From an uncultured Clostridia bacterium (GTDB lineage Bacteria; Bacillota; Clostridia; TANB77; CAG-508): a stretch of 64,000 nt of DNA. The stretch covers positions 1 through 64,000 of the forward strand of contig CAKPJC010000007.1 in the NCBI GenBank assembly GCA_934162535.1, written 5' to 3'. Below, in pieces: positions 1-7,139 of the stretch. Under the pieces are notes generated by a model. The model saw nothing but the letters and a program-made list of their open reading frames with translations. It was not told the origin of the DNA and ran no database searches. The translations under genes and the position numbers were made by a program. Numbering within the stretch: the first letter of the stretch is position 1; each line of letters starts with the position of its first letter.

Positions 1-10
1 TTGCAAAATT

Positions 11-67
11 ATTATACTATGAAATATCCCAATTTGCAAGAACTTTTCATCGACAAATTTCGACTTT
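11..67 (-). promoter_or_regulatory. sigma-A-type promoter firing out of the window, with Spo0A-box-like sites upstream
   Basis: On the minus strand TTGCAA (34-39) and TATAAT (11-16) are separated by exactly 17 bases, a near-consensus housekeeping promoter for a gene left of the window. Just upstream, the minus strand at 49-67 carries TTTGTCGAT and AGTCGAA, close to the Spo0A box (TTTGTCGAA). The promoter is well supported; the Spo0A reading is inference from two imperfect sites in a genome that does carry sporulation genes. Confidence 0.5.
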
Positions 68-230
68 GAATATATGTTGTTTCACTCTTTCTCTATCCTA
101 TCACATAAAAAATTCAGTATGAAAATTTCTAAGTAAAAATTTGCTATATTTGTTTTCCACTTTTTTTATATTTTCATTTTACTATAAACACCATATTTAT
201 TTTTTTCATTTTTTTATCCTTACTTTGCAC

Positions 231-283
231 AAAAATAACTGTGCAATTCAAAATTAAATTTTTGAATTTACGCAGTTATTTTT
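231..283 (-). terminator. Long AT-rich hairpin downstream of the variable-lectin-like gene
   Basis: The arms AAAATAACTG and CAGTTATTTT enclose a second pair, AATTCAAAA and TTTTGAATT, so almost the whole stretch folds into one stem ending in a T run. It lies about 85 bases after the stop codon of the gene at 366-2027 and is probably its terminator. The remainder of 1-365 is AT-rich and shows no gene; a short inverted repeat AAGTT-N5-AACTT sits at 315-329. Confidence 0.55.
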
Positions 284-365
284 TAACACTCAAATCTCTC
301 TATTAGATAATTTTAAGTTATGTCAACTTGTATCCTGTTCGTTTTCACTTTATAAACCGACAGTG

Positions 366-505
366 CTACTTTATGTAAAGTCCCCCACTAAACCCGATAC
401 TGTAGTCGCTGTTGTACGGATAGTTGACGTCACGATCACCCGCACAACTGTACACACCAATGACGCCGTAAGAACCGCCCCTGTAGCACCTGTAGTCGCC
501 AGACC
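366..505 (-). other. Candidate DGR variable region (VR)
   Basis: Read on the minus strand, codons 509-550 run TAC, TGC, GGC, GTC, GAC, AAC, AGC and ATC at positions that are Asn (AAC) in typical DGR template-encoded proteins, while framework codons such as RGG, the P of NYPYN and the G and F of IGF are kept. GC content is clearly above that of the upstream gene body. Adenine-specific mutagenic retrohoming makes just this pattern from AAC template codons. The template repeat and reverse transcriptase are not in the window, so this is inference from one copy; a GC-rich tail followed by a small inverted repeat (315-329) fits the usual layout at the 3' end of a VR. Confidence 0.6.
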
Positions 506-2027
506 CTGAACTATCGGCCTCGAGCGTCCATAGCCATACGTTCCCTGCTAGGTCGTATATGTTATTCGCTTTTGCTCCTTCATATGCTCCACTTGCTATT
601 CTTGTTGAGCTTCCTAAGTTTTTCGTCGCAGTTGTTTTTGATGTATTTGTATAATATTCAAATTCTACATCTCTATAATTTCCCCATGCTACTGAACCTT
701 TATTTATATCTAATGGTGTTTTCTCTCCTGATTTTATTAGCCAATTCATTACTTGGTCATATTGTGTTCCCCATATCATACTTGTTCTTACATTTGTATT
801 TGCTCCTGATAGTTTTTTACATTTTCTATATCCTTGATACCAATTTATATCTCCTATATCTGTATTCATTCTTTTTACTACTGGTGTTATTTGACTTAAA
901 TCTCCTACTTCATATCTTCCTATATAAAATCCTCCATATGTTGCTACACTTTGTAACATTTCATAAAATTCTTGCTCCATTTCCATTAAGAATTCATATC
1001 TTGATATTCCTCCTAGATATTGTGTTAAATATGTTGATTCCATATCGTCTCTTGTTAATTGTGGCTCATATTTTCTATTATTTGTACTTTTTGTATATGA
1101 TGTCGCACTTCCATTATAATATGTTCCATATAACTTTCCATCTGTTTTATCTTCCCAATACATATCACTTACATCTTCTATTGGTATCCATACCCATTGG
1201 TTTCTTTCACATTGAGCTGTCCATTGATTGCTATCTGTTACTTCTTCTGCTCCTTCATATATTACAAATCCTCCATATTTATGGTTTTGCATTGTATCTG
1301 TATTTCCATTATTTTTTCTGTCATATATTTTTACCTCTTTTACATATCCTTTATCTAATCCATTATTCGTTGAAGCATTTTTGTTATATATTATCTTTAG
1401 TTTATATGTTCCTTGATTTAGTTCTACTTTTGTGTTCATATAAATAAAGTCTGATTCCGACCATCCATAACCTGTTCCATTTAATTTTATCGTTGTTTTT
1501 TCTGTACTATTTGTTGTGGTGTTTATTATTTCTCCATATAAGTAATCTTTACAATATTCACATGATACTGTCCAATTTAACTGTAATATCCCTCCATCTT
1601 CATTTACTGTAAACTCTTCTGATGTCATCTCACTTGTTGAACTATCTATGTTATAATTACCACTTGTCCATATTCCACTATCATTCTTTGTCCATGGATA
1701 TGTCTCTTCTGATATAAATGTATCTGTTAAATTTTTATTTAGATACAATGTTTCAAATGTTCCATTTACATATGACTCGCTTTCTACTGATGACGCTGTA
1801 TATCCTTTTGGTACTGGCACATCTATTCCGTCTTTGCTTTTTACCATTGTATAATTATTAGGGTTCATTGCTTGTTTTTGTATTCTTCCTGTATTTTCTA
1901 CTTCTACATTTTCATCCTTTTTTGTTACTAAGCAAATTACTGTTGTTACTAATACTATTGCAACCAATACTATTGAGATTATAACAATTGTTTTCTTATT
2001 TATCTTTTTACCTTTTATGTCTTTCAT
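366..2027 (-). CDS. Membrane-anchored formylglycine-enzyme/C-type-lectin-fold protein, likely diversity-generating retroelement target
   Basis: The 553-residue protein has one N-terminal membrane segment (about residues 12-35), then a beta-rich outer region (about 100-240) and a C-terminal FGE-sulfatase/SUMF1-type domain (about 250-553). The landmarks DLAGNVWLWT, YRGGSY and IGFSGGLYIK match the DLAGNVWEW / RGGS / GFR signature of that family. A start at 2027 is set by GAGGAG just upstream. The last ~45 codons are far richer in GC than the rest and carry many NNC codons where related proteins have Asn, as expected of a variable region rewritten at template adenines. The family includes both true formylglycine enzymes and retroelement-diversified binding proteins; the anchored layout and skewed tail favour a surface ligand-binding role. 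No reverse transcriptase is in the window. Confidence 0.8.
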   Translation of the reverse strand: MKDIKGKKINKKTIVIISIVLVAIVLVTTVICLVTKKDENVEVENTGRIQKQAMNPNNYTMVKSKDGIDVPVPKGYTASSVESESYVNGTFETLYLNKNLTDTFISEETYPWTKNDSGIWTSGNYNIDSSTSEMTSEEFTVNEDGGILQLNWTVSCEYCKDYLYGEIINTTTNSTEKTTIKLNGTGYGWSESDFIYMNTKVELNQGTYKLKIIYNKNASTNNGLDKGYVKEVKIYDRKNNGNTDTMQNHKYGGFVIYEGAEEVTDSNQWTAQCERNQWVWIPIEDVSDMYWEDKTDGKLYGTYYNGSATSYTKSTNNRKYEPQLTRDDMESTYLTQYLGGISRYEFLMEMEQEFYEMLQSVATYGGFYIGRYEVGDLSQITPVVKRMNTDIGDINWYQGYRKCKKLSGANTNVRTSMIWGTQYDQVMNWLIKSGEKTPLDINKGSVAWGNYRDVEFEYYTNTSKTTATKNLGSSTRIASGAYEGAKANNIYDLAGNVWLWTLEADSSGSGDYRCYRGGSYGVIGVYSCAGDRDVNYPYNSDYSIGFSGGLYIK

Positions 2028-2061
2028 AGATAACTCCTCCTCTGTTTTTAGACGCCAAAAA

Positions 2062-2107
2062 GACAGTGACTTAATAAGCCATTTTGTGTTTGGCTTTTAT
2101 CACTATC
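2062..2107 (-). terminator. Hairpin with T run in the leader of the 366-2027 gene
   Basis: On the minus strand GATAGTGA pairs with TCACTGTC and an inner AAGCCA pairs with TGGCTT, followed at once by TTTTT. It lies between the tiny reading frame at 2143-2247 and the start codon at 2027, so it could end the upstream transcript or act as an attenuator for the variable protein gene. Confidence 0.55.
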
Positions 2108-2142
2108 TTTTATTTCTATTATTAAATTTTTCGTATTTTTTA

Positions 2143-2247
2143 TTAGTTCGCAAATACCATGTTTAATAAAGCTATACCCAATATATATATATATATATAT
2201 ACAGCCCCAACGCTTTCGCAGGTTTGTGTCTTAACTTTAGTTTCCAT
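2143..2247 (-). CDS. Possible 34-residue hydrophobic peptide
   Basis: A small frame opens with ATG at 2247, preceded by AAAGGAG at a workable distance, and ends with TAA at 2143. The product starts METKVKTQTCESVG and continues with a hydrophobic stretch (VYIYIYILGIALLNMVFA), in which YIYIYI is encoded by the TA-dinucleotide run at 2181-2201. It could be a one-pass membrane peptide. I know no family for it; length changes in the dinucleotide run would shift its frame. The rest of the 2028-2328 interval holds only the leader hairpin. Confidence 0.3.
   Translation of the reverse strand: METKVKTQTCESVGAVYIYIYILGIALLNMVFAN
2181..2201. repeat. TA dinucleotide run
   Basis: Ten consecutive AT units plus one A, a simple repeat prone to slipped-strand changes, located inside the putative small frame upstream of the variable protein gene. 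Confidence 0.9.
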
Positions 2248-2328
2248 GGCTTTTTTCTCCTTTGCTTCTAATCTGCTTAGATTATATATTTATTTATCAT
2301 AGCTGTCAAGAAATTTTGTATTAATTTC

Positions 2329-2994
2329 TTACTGTTTATCTGTAATTTCATTTTGATTTTTATATATGCTATTTGGTGGAACTACACATCTTACTGATGA
2401 CAATGGATAAATATTAGTGTTTTTTCCTACAACACTTCCTGGATTCAAAATACTTCCACAGCCAACTTCAACTCCATCTCCTATCATCGCTCCAACTTTT
2501 TTTAGTCCTGTTTCTATTTTTTCGTTTTCATCTTTTACAACTACTAACTTTTTATCTGACCTTACATTTGATGTTATTGAACCTGCACCCATATGTGCTT
2601 TATACCCTAATATTGAATCACCAACATAATTGTAATGTGGAACTTGCACTTTATTGAATAATATTACATTTTTTAGCTCTGTTGAATTTCCTACTACTGC
2701 TCCATTTCCAACTATTGCATTTCCTCTAATAAATGCACAATGTCTTATTTCTGCATTTTCTCCTATTATTGCTGGTCCTTTTATATACGCTGATGGATAT
2801 ACATTTGCTGTTTTTGCTATCCAAATGTTTTCTCCCTTTTCTTCATATATTTCTTTATCTAGCGTTTTGCCAAGTTCAATTATGAATTCACTAATTTTAG
2901 GTAATGCTTCCCAAGGATATTCTACTTGCTCTAATAATTTTTTTGCAATCGTTTCCTCTAAATTATATAGATTTTTTATTTTGCAATTTTCCAT
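2329..2994 (-). CDS. Left-handed beta-helix (hexapeptide) acyltransferase-like protein, UDP-sugar associated
   Basis: The 221-residue protein carries hexapeptide repeats over about residues 58-200 (for example GPAIIGENAEIRHCAFIRG and GSILNPGSVVGKNT), the fold of the C-terminal half of GlmU and related sugar-nucleotide enzymes. There is no nucleotidyltransferase domain. The gene starts 14 bases after the UDP-sugar pyrophosphorylase gene, so the pair probably works on one pathway, with this partner acting as an acetyltransferase or as a regulatory or scaffold subunit. A GGGAG ribosome site precedes ATG at 2994. Exact substrate cannot be told from the sequence. Confidence 0.75.
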   Translation of the reverse strand: MENCKIKNLYNLEETIAKKLLEQVEYPWEALPKISEFIIELGKTLDKEIYEEKGENIWIAKTANVYPSAYIKGPAIIGENAEIRHCAFIRGNAIVGNGAVVGNSTELKNVILFNKVQVPHYNYVGDSILGYKAHMGAGSITSNVRSDKKLVVVKDENEKIETGLKKVGAMIGDGVEVGCGSILNPGSVVGKNTNIYPLSSVRCVVPPNSIYKNQNEITDKQ

Positions 2995-3008
2995 TTCAGT
3001 TATCTCCC

Positions 3009-4265
3009 TTAATTATATATTTTCTGCCTATTCCAATATTTTTCATACAATTCTTTCGCTGTTTTAGGACTGTCTACACCTTCTCTATTTTTTACTGGTG
3101 CAAAGTCATCTTCTCTTTTTCCTCTTAATATTGCAATATCATCAAAAAACTCAAATGCATCAAATATGAATGACTCAAACTTGTATGAGTTTGGCTCTGT
3201 TGGCACTACTTCTCTTCTATTTTCATCTATATATGAATTTTTCTTTACTGCTGTATGGTACATCAATATTTCTTTGCTTACTTTCTCTACAGCATCTATT
3301 GTGTATAAATTACATACTATGTTTGATTCTCCAAATTTTAATTCTCCATTGTTGTCAACTTCTTCTGCCATTTTTTCTGGTAATTCAGAATATTCTATGA
3401 CTTTTGGATGACCATTCATCCTGCAAAATACTCCAACCTTTTCATGTGGATTTGCTTTTACTACTGATTTTGCAGCTATTTGTGTTCCTTGTTTTCTTGC
3501 AAGCCCTATTAATGTTACATCAACCATTTTTATTAGCACATTATCTACTCCTCCAATGAATATCCACTTTATTCCTCTTTCTTTCATGTCTGCTAATGCT
3601 CCTGATGTTCTTAATGAGGCATATGTTCCACCATTTCCGTCTGATGCTTCTCTTATTTTTAGGTCTTTTCCTATTAATAATTTTCCTTCTTTGTCAACTA
3701 ATGGTAATTCTCCTTGTTTGAATATTGTTACATAGTTCTTGTCATATCCAAAGTATTTGTGCTTTTCTAAGAATTCAACTGTTTCCTTATTGTTCTCTCT
3801 ACTTGTCATTATGTACCATGGTATTGTTACACCATATTTTTGATTTGCTTCTTTTAGGTTTTCTGTTAATATTTCAAATAAGTATTTTCCTTTTCCATAT
3901 ACATCTAGTTTGAATGTTCCTTTTGGTCCAGAATGACCTAATCTTGTTCCTTGCCCTCCTGCCATCGTTACTACTGCATATTCTCCACTTTTTATGATTT
4001 CTCCCCCTAATTTGTCTAATTCTTCTTTTTGCTCAGTTGTAAGTTTCGCTTTGTCTACATATTTTAATGGCTCTATTTTGCTTTCTTTGAATTGTATTTC
4101 TTTTTTTGTATTTTTATATAACTCACTTATTTGTTGGAAGTCTATTCTCTCTATTTGATCTATTAGTTCTTTTTGTTCCTTTTCTCCTAATTCTTCTAGT
4201 AGTTTGATAATATGATCTTGGTTGTATTTTTCTAATATATTAATTGCATTATGCATTTTATTCAT
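3009..4265 (-). CDS. UTP--sugar-1-phosphate uridylyltransferase of the eukaryote-like UDPGP/UAP family
   Basis: The product (418 residues from the chosen start) has the pyrophosphorylase signature AGGQGTRLG followed by PKG (about residues 102-116), the nucleotide-binding loop of the UDPGP type 1 / UDP-N-acetylhexosamine pyrophosphorylase family. It should join UTP to a hexose- or N-acetylhexosamine-1-phosphate in the cytoplasm to feed polysaccharide or wall synthesis. I start it at ATG 4265, because AAGGAG lies seven bases upstream; a longer frame to 4295 has no ribosome site. It leads a two-gene operon with the beta-helix protein just downstream. Whether the sugar is glucose or GlcNAc is not settled here. 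Confidence 0.85.
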   Translation of the reverse strand: MNKMHNAINILEKYNQDHIIKLLEELGEKEQKELIDQIERIDFQQISELYKNTKKEIQFKESKIEPLKYVDKAKLTTEQKEELDKLGGEIIKSGEYAVVTMAGGQGTRLGHSGPKGTFKLDVYGKGKYLFEILTENLKEANQKYGVTIPWYIMTSRENNKETVEFLEKHKYFGYDKNYVTIFKQGELPLVDKEGKLLIGKDLKIREASDGNGGTYASLRTSGALADMKERGIKWIFIGGVDNVLIKMVDVTLIGLARKQGTQIAAKSVVKANPHEKVGVFCRMNGHPKVIEYSELPEKMAEEVDNNGELKFGESNIVCNLYTIDAVEKVSKEILMYHTAVKKNSYIDENRREVVPTEPNSYKFESFIFDAFEFFDDIAILRGKREDDFAPVKNREGVDSPKTAKELYEKYWNRQKIYN

Positions 4266-4382
4266 ATCTTTTCTCCTTCTTGCTAGTGTTCTCATTTATA
4301 TATTATATGTTCATAGCCATTTTATTCTATCATATTTGTATTTTTTTATCAAGGGAATTCTTAAAAATAAAGCAGTCATAAC

Positions 4383-4413
4383 AAAAAGACAAGAAATTAA
4401 ATCTTGTCTTTTT
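4383..4413 (-). terminator. Rho-independent terminator of the orphan gene 4427-5302
   Basis: AAAAAGACAAG and CTTGTCTTTTT form a perfect 11-base-pair stem with a 9-base loop, starting 14 bases after the stop codon. The A/T tracts on both sides let it work in both directions. Confidence 0.85.
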
Positions 4414-4426
4414 GTAAGCAATTCGG

Positions 4427-5302
4427 TTAGCTCGCTTTCTGGGCAACGAGTAGCCCCTGCTTTTCCAGGATTTCAACCCAGTTGGGGTTGTCACACAAGA
4501 TTTCGACCTTTTTGTTCTGGTCAGTTGCATATTTAATACACAACTTTGCAAACATAAGTCCTTGTTCGTACTCTTCTTTGCCCATCTCGGAAGTCAAGAA
4601 GTCCTGGAATGTTGGCTCAACAATGAGCACATCCTCCTCTTTGGGCTCTTCCTTTCTGATATTTCTATCAGATTCTGGAGGATTAGTAGATACTGCTAAG
4701 CCTCCTTTAGGAATGTCTCCTTGATAGTTCGGTGCAATAATATACACCTTGCTACCTTCCATCTCCTCTACTTTGTATTGGAGATTATTTACTCTCTTTT
4801 CTGCAAGAGTAAGTTCGTTCCTTACCCACAACAGCTGTTGAGAGATATTGAAGTTCTCCTTCTCTATCTGTGCTCTCTTCTTTCTGGCTTCTTCAATCAT
4901 GTGATCGATTTCCACCATCTTGCCTTGGTTGTTTCCTTTTTTTTCCATGTAGTCTCCCTCCTGTTTTTGGAGTTCAACCACTTGCTTTTTTAGCTCGTTT
5001 AGCATATTGTATGCATTCGCAAGCTTTCTGCTTTGTTCATTTTCCATTGGATTTACATCCAATGTTTCAGCCTCTTTCTTCAGGGGTGCTTCTTCAAGCT
5101 TCTGCCTGTCCCGTTCAATTTTTTGGGACATTTTTTTCACCTTTCCAAATACCTGCCAGCCCATCGCTCTTGTGCACATTCTGTCAAATTGTTCTAATGA
5201 CAGATTGAGCTCATTGGCTTCCTCTTGGATGGTGGTTTCTCTTTGTTCCACTATCCGTTTATAGATAGCCGTAGCGTTGAACTTACCTCTTTGCTTTTTC
5301 AA
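4427..5302 (-). CDS. Orphan coiled-coil protein of unknown function, compositionally foreign
   Basis: I do not recognise this 291-residue protein. The N-terminal ~60 residues look helical and could hold a small DNA-binding-like bundle; residues about 88-190 are a charged coiled coil (KKQVVELQKQEGDYMEKK region); the C-terminal ~90 residues form a separate mixed domain ending in Q-G-L-L-V-A-Q-K-A-S. It starts with TTG at 5302 after GGAGG, has its own promoter at 5334-5362 and its own terminator, so it is a one-gene unit. GC content is visibly higher than in all neighbours. The leader AAGGAGGGCTTTA almost equals that of the other anomalous gene at 18380, which suggests a shared origin. Confidence 0.75.
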   Translation of the reverse strand: MKKQRGKFNATAIYKRIVEQRETTIQEEANELNLSLEQFDRMCTRAMGWQVFGKVKKMSQKIERDRQKLEEAPLKKEAETLDVNPMENEQSRKLANAYNMLNELKKQVVELQKQEGDYMEKKGNNQGKMVEIDHMIEEARKKRAQIEKENFNISQQLLWVRNELTLAEKRVNNLQYKVEEMEGSKVYIIAPNYQGDIPKGGLAVSTNPPESDRNIRKEEPKEEDVLIVEPTFQDFLTSEMGKEEYEQGLMFAKLCIKYATDQNKKVEILCDNPNWVEILEKQGLLVAQKAS

Positions 5303-5333
5303 TTAAAGCCCTCCTTTGAGCGTAATATTTTTT

Positions 5334-5362
5334 ATTATACCATATTTCCCCACGAATTTCAA
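5334..5362 (-). promoter_or_regulatory. sigma-A promoter for the orphan gene 4427-5302
   Basis: TTGAAA (5357-5362) and TATAAT (5334-5339) on the minus strand are 17 bases apart. The ribosome site and TTG start follow within 40 bases. Confidence 0.7.
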
Positions 5363-5404
5363 TACCTTTACGTTCTTCTTCCATATTTTGTTATTTGTAT
5401 ACAG

Positions 5405-5432
5405 TCATATTTTTTTATTTGAACCATATATA
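5405..5432 (+). promoter_or_regulatory. Possible sigma-E (mother-cell) promoter of spoIVA
   Basis: TCATATTT (5405-5412) and CATATATA (5425-5432) resemble the -35 (ATATT-type) and -10 (CATACA-type) elements read by sporulation sigma-E, about 48 bases before the start codon. spoIVA is a known sigma-E target in Bacillus, which supports the reading. Confidence 0.5.
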
Positions 5433-5479
5433 TTAGTAAAAGTTTGTCTTAACTATGATTTTTCAAGGAGGTATTATAG

Positions 5480-6958
5480 ATGGAAAATGTAGGCTTATAC
5501 CAAGATATAGCCAAACGAACTGATGGTGATATTTATATTGGAGTTGTCGGTCCTGTTAGAACTGGTAAATCTACCTTTATTAAAAAGTTTATGGATTTAC
5601 TCGTAATTCCCAATATAGATAATGAGTATAAAAAAGAAAGAGCTAAAGATGAGCTTCCACAAAGTGCTGGAGGCCGTACCATTATGACGACAGAACCTAA
5701 GTTTGTTCCAAATGAGGCTGTAGAAATTACTGTAGATAAAAATTTAAAATTAAGGACTCGATTAGTTGACTGTGTAGGTTATTTGGTTGACAATGCAATT
5801 GGTTATCTTGAAGATGATATGCCAAGAATGGTAAAAACACCTTGGTCAGATGAGGAAATCCCTTTTGAAAAAGCTGCTGAAATTGGCACAAGAAAAGTTA
5901 TTGAAGAACATTCTACAATTGGTATTCTTATTACAACTGACGGGTCAATAACTGATATTCCACGAGCTGATTATGTCAAGGCTGAGGAACGTGTTGCGTC
6001 TGAACTACAAGCACTTAATAAACCTTTCATTATTTTATTAAATTGTGAAAATCCTTTATCTTCTGATACAAGAGATTTGGCTTCACAGCTTTCTGAAAAA
6101 TATAATACAAAAGTCATGCCTATTAATTGTGAAAATCTTTCTATTGATGATATAAATGAGATGTTCTCTAATCTTTTATTAGAATTTCCTATTGAAGAGA
6201 TTAGAATAACTTTCCCTAAATGGATTGATTTTCTTGACTTTTCTCATCCTCTAAAATGTAAAATTTTCGAGCAAATGCAAAGTGCTTTTTCAAATGCTCA
6301 TGCATTAAAAGATGTTTCAGCGTGTACTTCTTCTCTTGATAATACAGATATTATCTCAGGATGCTTTATTAATAATATTATGCTTGGTTCAGGTAGGGTT
6401 AATGTTTCTATTCAACTTAAAGATGAATTGTTTTATAATATTCTTTCTGAGATTACTGGTATTGAAATTGCAAATGAAGGAGATTTGTTCTCTATAATGA
6501 GTGAATTGGCTTCTGTAAAAAAGAAGTATGATAAGATTTCATATGCTCTTGAAGAAGTTAAAACTAAAGGTTATGGTATTGTGACTCCTTCTATTGATGA
6601 GCTTATATTAGAAGAACCTGAAATGGTAAAACAAGGCTCAAGATTTGGTGTAAAACTTCGTGCTACTGCTCCTTCTATCCATTTGATAAGAGCTAATATT
6701 GAAACAGAGGTGTCTCCTATTGTCGGCTCTGAGAAACAGTCTGAAGAGCTTGTTAATTACTTACTTTCTGGATTTGAAAATGATCCTACAAGTATTTGGA
6801 GTTCTAATATTTTTGGTAAGAGTTTAAATGAACTAGTTAATGAAGGATTACAAACTAAATTAGCAAAAATGCCAGAAGAAGCTCAAATGAAACTTCAAGA
6901 AACCCTTGAACGTATAGTCAATGAGGGCTCTGGTGGATTGATTTGTATCATATTATAA
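5480..6958 (+). CDS. spoIVA: Stage IV sporulation protein A (coat morphogenetic ATPase)
   Basis: This 492-residue protein is full length for SpoIVA. It opens with the conserved MENVGLYQDIAKRTDGDIY, has the Walker A loop GPVRTGKS at residues 24-31 and ends in the conserved GGLICIIL tail, which in Bacillus helps bind SpoVM and the forespore membrane. SpoIVA polymerises with ATP on the outer forespore surface in the mother cell and forms the base of the coat. AAGGAGG precedes ATG. A sigma-E-like promoter lies upstream and a strong terminator follows, so it is a single-gene unit. Together with spoIVB and the SASP genes it implies a sporulation programme. Confidence 0.97.
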   Translation: MENVGLYQDIAKRTDGDIYIGVVGPVRTGKSTFIKKFMDLLVIPNIDNEYKKERAKDELPQSAGGRTIMTTEPKFVPNEAVEITVDKNLKLRTRLVDCVGYLVDNAIGYLEDDMPRMVKTPWSDEEIPFEKAAEIGTRKVIEEHSTIGILITTDGSITDIPRADYVKAEERVASELQALNKPFIILLNCENPLSSDTRDLASQLSEKYNTKVMPINCENLSIDDINEMFSNLLLEFPIEEIRITFPKWIDFLDFSHPLKCKIFEQMQSAFSNAHALKDVSACTSSLDNTDIISGCFINNIMLGSGRVNVSIQLKDELFYNILSEITGIEIANEGDLFSIMSELASVKKKYDKISYALEEVKTKGYGIVTPSIDELILEEPEMVKQGSRFGVKLRATAPSIHLIRANIETEVSPIVGSEKQSEELVNYLLSGFENDPTSIWSSNIFGKSLNELVNEGLQTKLAKMPEEAQMKLQETLERIVNEGSGGLICIIL

Positions 6959-6966
6959 ATTATAAT

Positions 6967-6998
6967 GAACGAACTTTATTCATAATAAAAGTTCGTTC
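6967..6998 (+). terminator. Terminator of spoIVA
   Basis: GAACGAACTTT pairs with AAAGTTCGTTC around a 10-base loop and is followed by a T-rich stretch, nine bases after the stop codon. Confidence 0.85.
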
Positions 6999-7139
6999 TT
7001 CTTTCTTTCAAAAAAATACCAATATTTTTTTATTTTATATTTTATTTTTCTTTTCATTGTAGTAAAATAATATTTAGATTTAAAATTTATCTTGTTTAAA
7101 TTTTTTATAAAATACCATACTTATATAGGGGGAATAAAA

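Noticed and set aside
572..1447. 291-codon plus-strand frame, Leu/Tyr/His rich
   Set aside because: Antisense shadow of the FGE/lectin gene; composition is typical of reversed low-GC coding DNA and no ribosome site is present.
2181..2201. TA run as part of a replication origin
   Set aside because: No DnaA boxes or origin genes around it.
2045..2247. c-di-GMP or other riboswitch in front of the variable protein gene
   Set aside because: I looked for GEMM-type conserved blocks and found only a hairpin and a small frame.
7004..7139. Magnesium riboswitch (M-box) before mgtA
   Set aside because: The leader is short and almost pure A/T, without the conserved GC-rich core.
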